Shown here piece after piece: positions 8,088 through 15,236 of a stretch of 64,000 bases of DNA (its first letter is position 1; every line of letters begins with the position of its first letter). A program made the translations under genes and the position numbers. Source of the DNA: Pseudomonas brassicacearum (GTDB lineage: Bacteria > Pseudomonadota > Gammaproteobacteria > Pseudomonadales > Pseudomonadaceae); assembly GCF_003732265.1 (NCBI RefSeq), contig NZ_MOBK01000010.1, positions 219,792 through 283,791 of the forward strand, given 5' to 3'. The notes beneath the pieces were generated by a model. The model was given only the letters and a program-made list of their open reading frames with translations, had not been told where the DNA came from and ran no database searches.

Positions 8088-11000
8088 ATGTTCGCGCCTG
8101 CCAATCAACCGCGTTTCACGTTGACCCTCGACGGCGTCCAGAATGAGCTCAAAGTCCTTGAGTTCACGGGCACGGAAGCCATCAGCCAACCCTACCGTTT
8201 TGACCTGGAACTGGTCAGTGAACGGCCAGACATAGAACTGGAAAGCCTGCTGCACCGTCAGGCGTTTCTGAGTTTTGATGCACAAGGCGCCGGTATCCAC
8301 GGTCAGATTTTTCGCGTCGGCCAAAGCGATTCCGGGAAGCGTCTGACGGGCTACCAGATCAGCCTCGTACCGCAACTGGCCTACCTCGGTCAGCGCATCA
8401 ACCAGCGGATCTTCCAGCACAAAAGTGTGCCAACGATCATCGCCCAGGTCCTCAAGGATCACGGCATCCAGCGCGATGCGTTCGAGTTTCAACTCGGCAG
8501 CGACTACGCACCTCGCGAGTACTGCGTGCAGTACGCCGAAAGCGATCTGGCGTTCATCCAGCGGCTGTGCGCCGAGATCGGCATTCACTACCACTTCCAG
8601 CACAGCCCCGACGGGCATTTGCTGGTGTTCGGCGATGACCAGACGGTTTTCCCTCGTCTGCCCGAGTCAACGCTATACCTGCCGGGCAGCGGAATGGCGG
8701 CGCAGGCGCCGGCCATCAAGCGCTTCAACGTGCGGCTGGAAACCCGCACCACCGCAGTCGCCCGTCGCGATTACGACTTCAAAAAACCACGCCTGCAACT
8801 CGACACCCGTCTCGACAGCGAACAACACCCGGTGCTGGAGGATTACCACTTTCCCGGCCATTTCACTGATCGCGAACAGGGCAAGCAACTGACCCACCGC
8901 ACACTCGAACGCCACAACGCGGACTTCCGTCAGGCCGAAGGTAAAGGTGACGATTCGGCGCTGGTTTGCGGACATTTCCTGCACCTCGCCGAGCATCCAC
9001 GTCAGGCATGGAACGACCTGTGGCTGATCACAGAAATCGAACACCGCGGCCGCCAGCCACAAGTGCTGGAGGAGTCGGCCACCAGCGACGACCCGGACGA
9101 CTTCCAGGGTTATCGCAATACGTTTCTGGCAACGCCGTGGGACGTTTCGTTTCGTCCGCCACTGGGACCGCAAAAGCCTCGCATGCTCGGCTATCAACCG
9201 GCCGTGGTCACCGGGCCGACTGACAGCGAAATCCATTGCGACGAGTTCGGGCGGGTCAAGGTTCAGCTCGCCTGGGACCGCGACGGTCAGCTCAACGAAC
9301 ACTCCAGTTGCTGGCTGCGCGTGGCCACGGGCTGGGCGCATGACCGTTATGGCAGCGTGTTGATCCCGCGTGTTGGCATGGAAGTGTTGGTCGGCTTCAT
9401 CGACGCCGATGCCGACAAACCGCTGGTGATGGGCTGCCTGCCGAACGCGGCGACGCCCGTTCCGCTGGACCTGCCCGCCGACAAGACCCGCAGCATTTTC
9501 CGCAGCCAGAGCAGTCCGGGAGGCGGTGGCTACAACGAACTGCGCATCGAGGATCGCAAAGGCGCCGAGGAAATCTACCTGCGCGCCCAGCGAAACTGGA
9601 CCCAGCACGTGTTGAACGATCAACAGGTGCAGGTCGATAACCAGCGCAGCATCGTCGTCACCGGCACCGCTCGCCATGAGTTGAAAGCTGACGAGCAGCG
9701 CATCACCCATGGTCAGCGCCAGGCCGAAGTGAAGCTTGACGATCACTTGGTGGTGATGGGTGATCGGCACATCCGCGTGACCAGTCAGGCGCTGAATGCC
9801 AGTCAGCAGTTCCACGTCAGCGCCGGCCAGCAAGTGGTGATCGACGGCGGCGCCAGCGCGACGATTCAGGCGGGCGGGCAGTGGATCAACATCGGGCCTG
9901 GGGGGATTTTCAGCAGCGTGCCGATTCAGGTGGGCGGGGCGCTGGTGCCGGCGATGGCTGCCGCGCCGACGTCGCTGAATACGCCGTTGAAACTCGCCGC
10001 CGCACCAGCCGCGTTGTTGAGCGCCGCACAGATCATGAGCCTGAAAAGCGACGCGCCGTTTTGTGAGGAATGTGAGCGCTGCAAGGATGGGGTATGCCCT
10101 ACGCCGGTCACGCAGACCCACTCCCCAAAGCCTTCAGCCCAGCCGGCAGTCTCCAGCGTTGAGCCGGGTTTTCACGTCGTCGAGCAGGGAATGTCCCGGT
10201 CTGCGCTCGAATCAATCCTGTTTCCACAACCGGAATCGGCGGTACTGGAGAAGTTTCGCAGCCTTAATCCACAACTCACCCAGTACGCCAAGCCTGGGCA
10301 ATTGATTGTCCTGAGCGATCCGCGCAATAAGCAATGCACTCGTGAAGAAGCGCTGCTGATGGAGGCAGCGCAAAAAGTCGATGCAGCGCTTGAGCCATTG
10401 AGTGATGCCGAGGCGGAGTTCATGACTCGTCATCATGGGGAAATTGAATCGTTTCTTTCGCAGGGCTCGACAGGCGTTGGCATTGGTTCGGCGATGTTCG
10501 GCAAGCACTTGGGCAACTTGAAAGGCACCTTGGTAGAACTTGAAAACCTGCACAAGCGCACCTTCGATAAACACGGAAAACTCCAAGGGGCGGATTTTTT
10601 TGCTGAGCGTAAAAAATTGATGGGGCGGCTGGATAACAGCCTTGGGCCATTGGTGCGCAAAGGTGTGGGTATTCCTGATCATCCGAAACTGAAGAATGCG
10701 CTGGGGATTTCAAACCGCAGCCTCGTGCATCATTGGAGTAAGGCGGGCACGGCTGGGGGGATTCCTGGGTATGCGACGCATATTGATGGGGTGAGTAAGG
10801 CTGGGAAGGTGATGAAGCTGGGTGGCTGGGTTGGGATTGGGCTGCAAGCAACTGCGTCAGGTCTCAAGGTAAAGGAAACCTGCCGCAGCGGAACTCAAGA
10901 GGTCTGCAAAAAAGTGCAGTTTACGGAAAGTGGTAAGTTTGGTGGGATCGTGGCGGGAGGAGCTGCTGGTGCTGCAATGGGTGCTCCAATATGTGTGGCG

Positions 11001-11138
11001 ATAGGGATAGGGACGTTAGGAGTCGGAGGCGTAGCATGTGGGCTCGTATTTACTGGGTTGGGCGCTGCTGTTCTGGGGGATGAACTAGGCAGTCTTGGCG
11101 AGCGCGGAGCTGAAGTTCTATATGAGGTGACGAGGTGA
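8088..11138 (+). CDS. evolved VgrG: T6SS spike with LysM and glycine-rich toxin-like C-terminus
   Basis: Type VI secretion spike protein of 1016 aa. Residues 1-610 are the VgrG core: gp27-like domain (RFTLTLDGVQNELKVLEFTG), gp5 OB-fold (EIHCDEFGRVKVQLAWDRDG, 381-400) and a DUF2345-like beta-helix (about 480-610). An Ala/Pro-rich linker leads to a Cys cluster CEECERCKDGVC (659-670) and a LysM-like segment (about 693-744, FHVVEQGM to PGQLIVLSDP). A novel C-terminus follows, with charged helices 750-880 and long Gly/Ala-rich hydrophobic stretches at 907-925 and 951-998. This looks like a fused membrane-active effector. I do not recognise a named toxin family, so the activity is inferred. No other T6SS structural genes lie nearby (orphan vgrG locus). 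The 3' end overlaps the next gene. Confidence 0.9.
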   Translation: MFAPANQPRFTLTLDGVQNELKVLEFTGTEAISQPYRFDLELVSERPDIELESLLHRQAFLSFDAQGAGIHGQIFRVGQSDSGKRLTGYQISLVPQLAYLGQRINQRIFQHKSVPTIIAQVLKDHGIQRDAFEFQLGSDYAPREYCVQYAESDLAFIQRLCAEIGIHYHFQHSPDGHLLVFGDDQTVFPRLPESTLYLPGSGMAAQAPAIKRFNVRLETRTTAVARRDYDFKKPRLQLDTRLDSEQHPVLEDYHFPGHFTDREQGKQLTHRTLERHNADFRQAEGKGDDSALVCGHFLHLAEHPRQAWNDLWLITEIEHRGRQPQVLEESATSDDPDDFQGYRNTFLATPWDVSFRPPLGPQKPRMLGYQPAVVTGPTDSEIHCDEFGRVKVQLAWDRDGQLNEHSSCWLRVATGWAHDRYGSVLIPRVGMEVLVGFIDADADKPLVMGCLPNAATPVPLDLPADKTRSIFRSQSSPGGGGYNELRIEDRKGAEEIYLRAQRNWTQHVLNDQQVQVDNQRSIVVTGTARHELKADEQRITHGQRQAEVKLDDHLVVMGDRHIRVTSQALNASQQFHVSAGQQVVIDGGASATIQAGGQWINIGPGGIFSSVPIQVGGALVPAMAAAPTSLNTPLKLAAAPAALLSAAQIMSLKSDAPFCEECERCKDGVCPTPVTQTHSPKPSAQPAVSSVEPGFHVVEQGMSRSALESILFPQPESAVLEKFRSLNPQLTQYAKPGQLIVLSDPRNKQCTREEALLMEAAQKVDAALEPLSDAEAEFMTRHHGEIESFLSQGSTGVGIGSAMFGKHLGNLKGTLVELENLHKRTFDKHGKLQGADFFAERKKLMGRLDNSLGPLVRKGVGIPDHPKLKNALGISNRSLVHHWSKAGTAGGIPGYATHIDGVSKAGKVMKLGGWVGIGLQATASGLKVKETCRSGTQEVCKKVQFTESGKFGGIVAGGAAGAAMGAPICVAIGIGTLGVGGVACGLVFTGLGAAVLGDELGSLGERGAEVLYEVTR

Positions 11139-11524
11139 GAAGTGGGTCTGAAACAATATTTTTGTTGGGGGGATTGGTTTTAATTGTATTGATTTTGTCG
11201 GTTGTGTTGGTTTTGTTGTTTGTCGCCTATTTTTGGATGCGAACAATACTTAAGTACTTGAGTAATTCCCCTGGTGTGATTTCTAAACATAGTTATTTAG
11301 GCTGGGATCCAATTAGTCGCTTTCTTATGGTCAGCTATGTGGGGGCACTGATGATTTTTCCAGCGCGATCGTCTAGAAAAGGGGAGCTAAGCTTGCAAGA
11401 CTATGAGCTTTTTCCCGTTAAATTAAAGCATGTGTTACGAATGTGTTGTGGGTCAATGATGGTCCTTGGGGTGATAGCCATAGGATTTGTATTGGTCGGC
11501 AGATATATGGGTTGGTCGAAATAA
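11135..11524 (+). CDS. small membrane protein, candidate immunity protein to the VgrG effector
   Basis: 129 aa with three hydrophobic segments (about 8-35, 62-76, 103-123) separated by short basic loops. The GTG start at 11135 overlaps the vgrG stop (GTGA), and a GAGG-like site lies just upstream inside vgrG, so translation is probably coupled. The DNA is strikingly AT-rich compared with its neighbours, which suggests recent acquisition. A small membrane protein immediately behind a predicted membrane-active toxin domain is the standard position for an immunity protein. I recognise no family, and the function is inferred from context alone. Confidence 0.7.
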   Translation: MRSGSETIFLLGGLVLIVLILSVVLVLLFVAYFWMRTILKYLSNSPGVISKHSYLGWDPISRFLMVSYVGALMIFPARSSRKGELSLQDYELFPVKLKHVLRMCCGSMMVLGVIAIGFVLVGRYMGWSK

Positions 11525-11600
11525 AAACATTTTAGCTTGATCTTGATAATCGACTTACTGGTTAAGTTGTTTGAACGGCTTTCTTTTTTTGAAGTAGTTG

Positions 11601-12338
11601 ATGGAAAAATTCATGGCCACCCACCCCGATCTTTGGCTAGTTAACCAGCCCCTTAGTAGCACCGAGCAGATATTCGCGATTTTCAGCAATGCTAGTGCAG
11701 TTGAGCCGTTCAAGGCTTGGCAGCGCTCATTGAACACCGCCCCGAGCCCGATTTGGGCCGATACGATTTACTCCGAGTGGGAAGCAGTGATGCCCTATGT
11801 CGGAATTGTCGCTTCTGATAGCCAGTTCCTCGATTGGGTTGCCACGACAGCGTCTTGCGATTGGGGTTGGTTGGCAGTGTCTTCGGCGAGCCTTGAGGCA
11901 GTGGTCGAACATTTGCGCAGTCTCACACTGGTCAAAATGCCGAATGGAAAATTCGTTTTTTTCCGCTTTTGGGATGGGCGTTATTTGCTGCCGATTTTGC
12001 AGTCTGTTGATGTGAATGCCCCGGAACTGTTGCCGGTGATCCAGAGGTGTTTGATCAATGGGCAGTCGGTCGACATTGGGGGCTGTGCATTGCAAGCATC
12101 GAAAGTTTTTCCATGGTGGGAAGTCTCTGAGCCCCTCCTGCAATACCTCGATGCTGAAGATGCTTCGACACTTATCAACAATCTGATGCGCTGGTTGAGT
12201 GAAGAGCACCGGAGTCTGTTCGAGGCGTTTTCAGAAAGCGTTTTGCGCAGGAAAGTCGAGACGTTTCTTACGACGCCTGGCCTGTCTGCCGGGCCAAAAG
12301 CTGAGTTGTTGGAGCACTTGATGGAGGAGGTGGCTTAA
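11601..12338 (+). CDS. DUF4123 protein, T6SS VgrG/effector adaptor (Tap/TEC type)
   Basis: 245 aa with the DUF4123 hallmarks: an N-terminal segment on a target such as LWLVNQPLSSTEQIFAIF, and the conserved FRFWDGRYLLPIL (120-132). DUF4123 proteins load effectors onto their cognate VgrG and are not secreted. I chose the ATG at 11601; a TTG one codon earlier is possible and no strong ribosome binding site separates them. It lies 76 bp after the candidate immunity gene. The order vgrG-immunity-adaptor differs from the common vgrG-adaptor-effector-immunity order, probably because the effector is fused to VgrG here. Confidence 0.82.
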   Translation: MEKFMATHPDLWLVNQPLSSTEQIFAIFSNASAVEPFKAWQRSLNTAPSPIWADTIYSEWEAVMPYVGIVASDSQFLDWVATTASCDWGWLAVSSASLEAVVEHLRSLTLVKMPNGKFVFFRFWDGRYLLPILQSVDVNAPELLPVIQRCLINGQSVDIGGCALQASKVFPWWEVSEPLLQYLDAEDASTLINNLMRWLSEEHRSLFEAFSESVLRRKVETFLTTPGLSAGPKAELLEHLMEEVA

Positions 12339-12571
12339 TTTGGCGGAGGGGCCAGTCGAATTTTCCGGGCAAGGTCGTCGGAAGTTTCCTTCAACTCGTA
12401 TCGGTTTCCATGAACTGGTTTGAAATGCATTCCATCGATAGTCTCTGGTGGTCACTGAGTTTCAGTGGCGGGGTGTAGGAACCCTTCAAGACTGATGGGA
12501 TGCTCTTAGCGTCAATACATGGTTTGCGGCCGTTAACAAGCGTCCGTAAGATCTGTTGCGGCGGCTATGCG

Positions 12572-12670
12572 CGAGCACGCTTCGGCGTGGTCGAGTTTTC
12601 CCAAAGGTCTCGATATTCCTACCTCGCGTATAGCTGCCACCCCTAGCCTGTAGGAAGGCTGATGGCAGCT
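12572..12670 (+). ncRNA. structured leader / candidate RNA element upstream of the DUF3077-like gene
   Basis: The 356-bp gap after the DUF4123 gene has no plausible gene, but its last 120 bp are strongly structured. 12572-12593 folds CGAGCACGC-TTCG-GCGTGGTCG (UUCG tetraloop, one mismatch) followed by AGTTTTCCC. 12632-12670 folds AGCTGCCA/TGGCAGCT enclosing AGCCT/AGGCT. The second stem ends about 16 nt before the GGGAG ribosome binding site of the next gene. It could be a cis-regulatory leader or a short RNA. I cannot match it to a known family. 12339-12571 shows nothing I can assign. Confidence 0.45.
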
Positions 12671-12694
12671 CCTATTCTTCTTTGGGAGTCTCTA

Positions 12695-13018
12695 ATGAAA
12701 ACACTTCACCCCGATCCACCCTACGAAAAACCAATCCCCCACCCCAAAAGCCGCTTCATGGCCCTCACCAGCAACTGCACTGACATGCCCACGCTGTTCG
12801 TCGATACCCACGCGCCGCTCGATGTTTTATACGACGCCGCCAACTACCGAATTCGCGCCGTCACTCAGGTGCTGGAGAACATGTCGATGCGCGGTTCGGT
12901 TGAGTGTGAGTCGTTCATTCTTAGTGATTTTGCGTTGCTGTGTGCCATTCCGTTGCGGGATGGGTGTGATGTGCTGGATGTGATTGGGCGGCGGTTGCGG
13001 GCTCGGTCACCGGAATAA
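12695..13018 (+). CDS. small DUF3077-like protein of unknown function
   Basis: 107 aa. The ATG at 12695 has a good GGGAG site 8 nt upstream; an in-frame ATG at 12662 falls inside the preceding hairpin and is unlikely. The core pattern TLFVDTHAPLDVLYDAANYR resembles the small Pseudomonas DUF3077 proteins (a short beta strand ending in phi-x-V, then an amphipathic helix starting near an A/PL pair). No catalytic motif, signal peptide or membrane segment. Many pseudomonads carry several copies of such genes; the role is unknown. Family assignment is tentative; that it is a real gene is supported by the ribosome binding site and codon use. Confidence 0.6.
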   Translation: MKTLHPDPPYEKPIPHPKSRFMALTSNCTDMPTLFVDTHAPLDVLYDAANYRIRAVTQVLENMSMRGSVECESFILSDFALLCAIPLRDGCDVLDVIGRRLRARSPE

Positions 13019-13134
13019 CGGCGTACGGCTATTTGTGGTGAGGGGGCTTGTCGGAACGCCGCATCGCCCCGTTGGGTCGCGCAGCGGCCCCAAAACCTGC
13101 AATCCGGTTATGTCAGTTGTACCGAGGGGTTTGG

Positions 13135-13330
13135 TTTGGCGACTGCTTCGCAGTCGAGCGGGAGCAAGCTCCCTCGCCACAGGTTTTGTGATGTGGCGGG
13201 ATGTTTTGGGGCTGCTGCGCAGCCCAACGGGGGCAAGCCCCCTCGCCACAGGGTTTTGTGGGTGGCTGGATGTTTTGGGGCTGTTGTGCAGCCCGACGGG
13301 GGCAAGGCCCCTCGCCACAGGTTCGTGGGG
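13135..13330. repeat. three tandem REP-like units
   Basis: Three imperfect copies in the same orientation, about 65 bp apart, of a unit made of a small hairpin (GACTGCTTCGCAGTC, GGCTGCTGCGCAGCC, GGCTGTTGTGCAGCC) followed by CGGGGGCAAGCCCCCTCGCC or the variant CGGGAGCAAGCTCCCTCGCC, then ACAGG. They fill most of the 392-bp gap before rlmJ. The unit differs from the TGTGGGAGC-type REPs but matches the pair at 49.7-49.8 kb. Confidence 0.85.
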
Positions 13331-13410
13331 CTGCAAGTGCCCGCTCGGCTGTGAGGTCCTGACGTTGGCCGCCTTACAAGGTAAACTTCCCGGCCTTCGC
13401 AGGAGCAATC

Positions 13411-14250
13411 ATGAATTATCGTCACGCCTTCCATGCCGGCAATCACGCCGATGTGTTCAAACACCTGACTTTGACCCGCCTCATCGCCCTGATGTCGCGC
13501 AAGGAGCAGCCGTTTGCCTATCTCGACACTCACGCCGGCATTGGTCTGTATGACCTGCAGGGTGATCAGGCGAGCCGTACCGGTGAGTACCTGGAAGGTA
13601 TTGCGCGTCTGTGGGATCAGCCGGATCTGCCGGCGCTGACCGCCGATTACATGAAAGTGCTGCACGACATGAACCCGGATGGCCAGTTGCGCTATTACCC
13701 GGGGTCGCCGGAGCTGGCGCGGCGTCTGACGCGGCCGCAGGATCGGGTGATGCTCAACGAGAAGCACCCCGAAGACGGCTTGCTGCTCAAGGACAACATG
13801 GCCGGTGATCGTCGGGTGAAGGTGCATCTGGGCGAAGGCTGGCATGTGCCGCGCGCGATGTTGCCGGTGCAGGAGAAGCGGGCGGTGATGTTGATTGATC
13901 CGCCGTTTGAACAGCTCGATGAGATGCAGCGCTGTGCGGCGTCGTTGAAAGAAGCAGTTGGCCGGATGCGTCAAACCGTGGCGGCGATCTGGTACCCGGT
14001 GAAGGATCAGCGCATGTTGCGCCGCTTCTATCAGGATCTGGCGGGCTCGGGCGCGCCGAAGTTGTTGCGGGTGGAATTGCTGGTGCATCCGCTGGATACG
14101 CCGAACAGTCTGAACGGGTCCGGGTTGGCGATTGCGAATCCGCCGTGGGGGCTGGAGGAGGAATTGCGTGAGTTGCTGCCGTGGTTGTCCAAGAAGTTGG
14201 GACAGACCCAGGGTGGGTGGCAGATGGATTGGTTGATTGCCGAGAGTTGA
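13411..14250 (+). CDS. rlmJ: 23S rRNA (adenine2030-N6)-methyltransferase RlmJ
   Basis: SAM-dependent methyltransferase that makes m6A2030 in 23S rRNA. 279 aa, as in the E. coli protein. The N-terminus MNYRHAFHAGNHADVFKH is highly characteristic. The SAM-binding segment FAYLDTHAGIGLYDL follows, and the N6-adenine methylase catalytic motif appears as IDPPFEQ near residue 167. The ATG at 13411 has a GGAG-like site (GCAGGAGCAATC) upstream. Stands alone between repeat clusters. Confidence 0.95.
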   Translation: MNYRHAFHAGNHADVFKHLTLTRLIALMSRKEQPFAYLDTHAGIGLYDLQGDQASRTGEYLEGIARLWDQPDLPALTADYMKVLHDMNPDGQLRYYPGSPELARRLTRPQDRVMLNEKHPEDGLLLKDNMAGDRRVKVHLGEGWHVPRAMLPVQEKRAVMLIDPPFEQLDEMQRCAASLKEAVGRMRQTVAAIWYPVKDQRMLRRFYQDLAGSGAPKLLRVELLVHPLDTPNSLNGSGLAIANPPWGLEEELRELLPWLSKKLGQTQGGWQMDWLIAES

Positions 14251-14288
14251 TTTTTAGTCATCTGCATTGGTGGTGCCTGAGAGGGCGC

Positions 14289-14383
14289 CTTCGCGGGCAA
14301 GCCCGCTCCCACATTGGTTTCGTGATCGGCCTCAAAATTTGGGGCGGCTCAGGACTATTGTGGGAGCGGGCTTGCCCGCGATG
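14289..14383. repeat. REP pair, opposite relative orientation to the other REPINs
   Basis: CGCGGGCAAGCCCGCTCCCA at 14292 and its complement near 14360 are inverted, but with the TGTGGGAGC ends facing inward. It lies in the convergent gap between rlmJ and msrA. Confidence 0.85.
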
Positions 14384-14400
14384 CTTTTAGGGCCCGAAAA

Positions 14401-15048
14401 TCAGATCGGGCAGGTCACGCCTGTGCCGCCAATCCCGCAATAGCCTTCAGGGTTCTTCGCCAGGTACTGCTGGTGGTACGCCTCGGCGAAGTAGACCGTC
14501 GGCGCTTCGTCGATTTCGGTGGTGATTTCGCCTTTCCCGGCCTTGGTCAATTCAGCCTGGAACACGTCCTTGCTGTGCTTGGCGGCTGCCAGTTGAGTTG
14601 GGTTGGTCGCATAGATCACCGAGCGGTACTGAGTGCCGATGTCGTTGCCCTGGCGCATGCCCTGAGTCGGGTTGTGCAATTCCCAGAACATCTTCAGCAG
14701 CTCGTCGTAGCTGACTTTTTCCGGTTCGTAGACCACGAGCACCACTTCGCTGTGGCCGGTCAGGCCTGAGCAGACTTCTTCATAGGTCGGGTTCGGTGTG
14801 AAACCGCCGGCGTAACCCACGACTGTGCTGACCACGCCTTCACGCTGCCAGAAACGACGTTCCGCGCCCCAGAAGCAACCCAGGCCGAAAATGGCAAAGT
14901 CGACGTTGGTGACGAACGGGCCCAGCAGCGGGGAGTCGTGGACGAAATGTTTTTCCGGCAGGTTCATCGGGGTTTCACGGCCGGGTAGAGCTTGTTCTTT
15001 GGTTGGAAGCACGTTTTTGTTCACCAGGATTTCCGAGCGCAAGACCAT
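14401..15048 (-). CDS. msrA: peptide-methionine (S)-S-oxide reductase MsrA
   Basis: Repairs methionine-S-sulfoxide in proteins using thioredoxin. 215 aa. The catalytic motif is FGLGCFWGAERRFW (nucleophile Cys near residue 58), and resolving cysteines sit in the C-terminal tail YCGIGGTGVTCPI. GYAGG and the conserved YEEVCSGLTGHSEVV segment are present. The ATG at 15046-15048 gives the long N-terminal extension typical of pseudomonad and E. coli MsrA. No signal peptide, so cytoplasmic. From memory msrA also lies next to dipA in P. aeruginosa (PA5018/PA5017). Confidence 0.95.
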   Translation of the reverse strand: MVLRSEILVNKNVLPTKEQALPGRETPMNLPEKHFVHDSPLLGPFVTNVDFAIFGLGCFWGAERRFWQREGVVSTVVGYAGGFTPNPTYEEVCSGLTGHSEVVLVVYEPEKVSYDELLKMFWELHNPTQGMRQGNDIGTQYRSVIYATNPTQLAAAKHSKDVFQAELTKAGKGEITTEIDEAPTVYFAEAYHQQYLAKNPEGYCGIGGTGVTCPI

Positions 15049-15129
15049 GATCAGTCCTCTCAGTCAGGTTTAGATGTAGGGAATCAGACCGCCAGTGTGC
15101 CCAAACCCTTCCCGTTACGCACTACCCCT

Positions 15130-15219
15130 GTAGGAGCGGGCTTGCTCGCGAAGGCGGCGTGACAGTCGGCATTAATGTTGTGAGGTATACCGCATTCGCG
15201 AGCAAGCCCGCTCCCACAA
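15130..15219. repeat. REPIN
   Basis: GTAGGAGCGGGCTTGCTCGC and complementary arm GCGAGCAAGCCCGCTCCCAC, separated by about 45 bp, between the msrA start and the dipA end. Confidence 0.88.
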
Positions 15220-15236
15220 GGGATTTGCGTGTGCTG

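Noticed and set aside
8673..10121. Minus-strand 482-codon frame inside vgrG
   Set aside because: Shadow of the VgrG core on the other strand; no ribosome binding site or domain.
12339..12571. Remnant gene after the DUF4123 adaptor
   Set aside because: I looked for a decayed effector or immunity gene but found no frame with a start site or recognisable motif.
13135..13330. Possible CRISPR array
   Set aside because: Only three units, each internally palindromic and imperfect, without unique spacers of constant length or cas genes; they are REP elements.
12984..13553. 189-codon frame overlapping the start of rlmJ
   Set aside because: Runs through REP repeats and out of frame into rlmJ; repetitive Gly/Leu/Ala translation is an artefact of the repeats.
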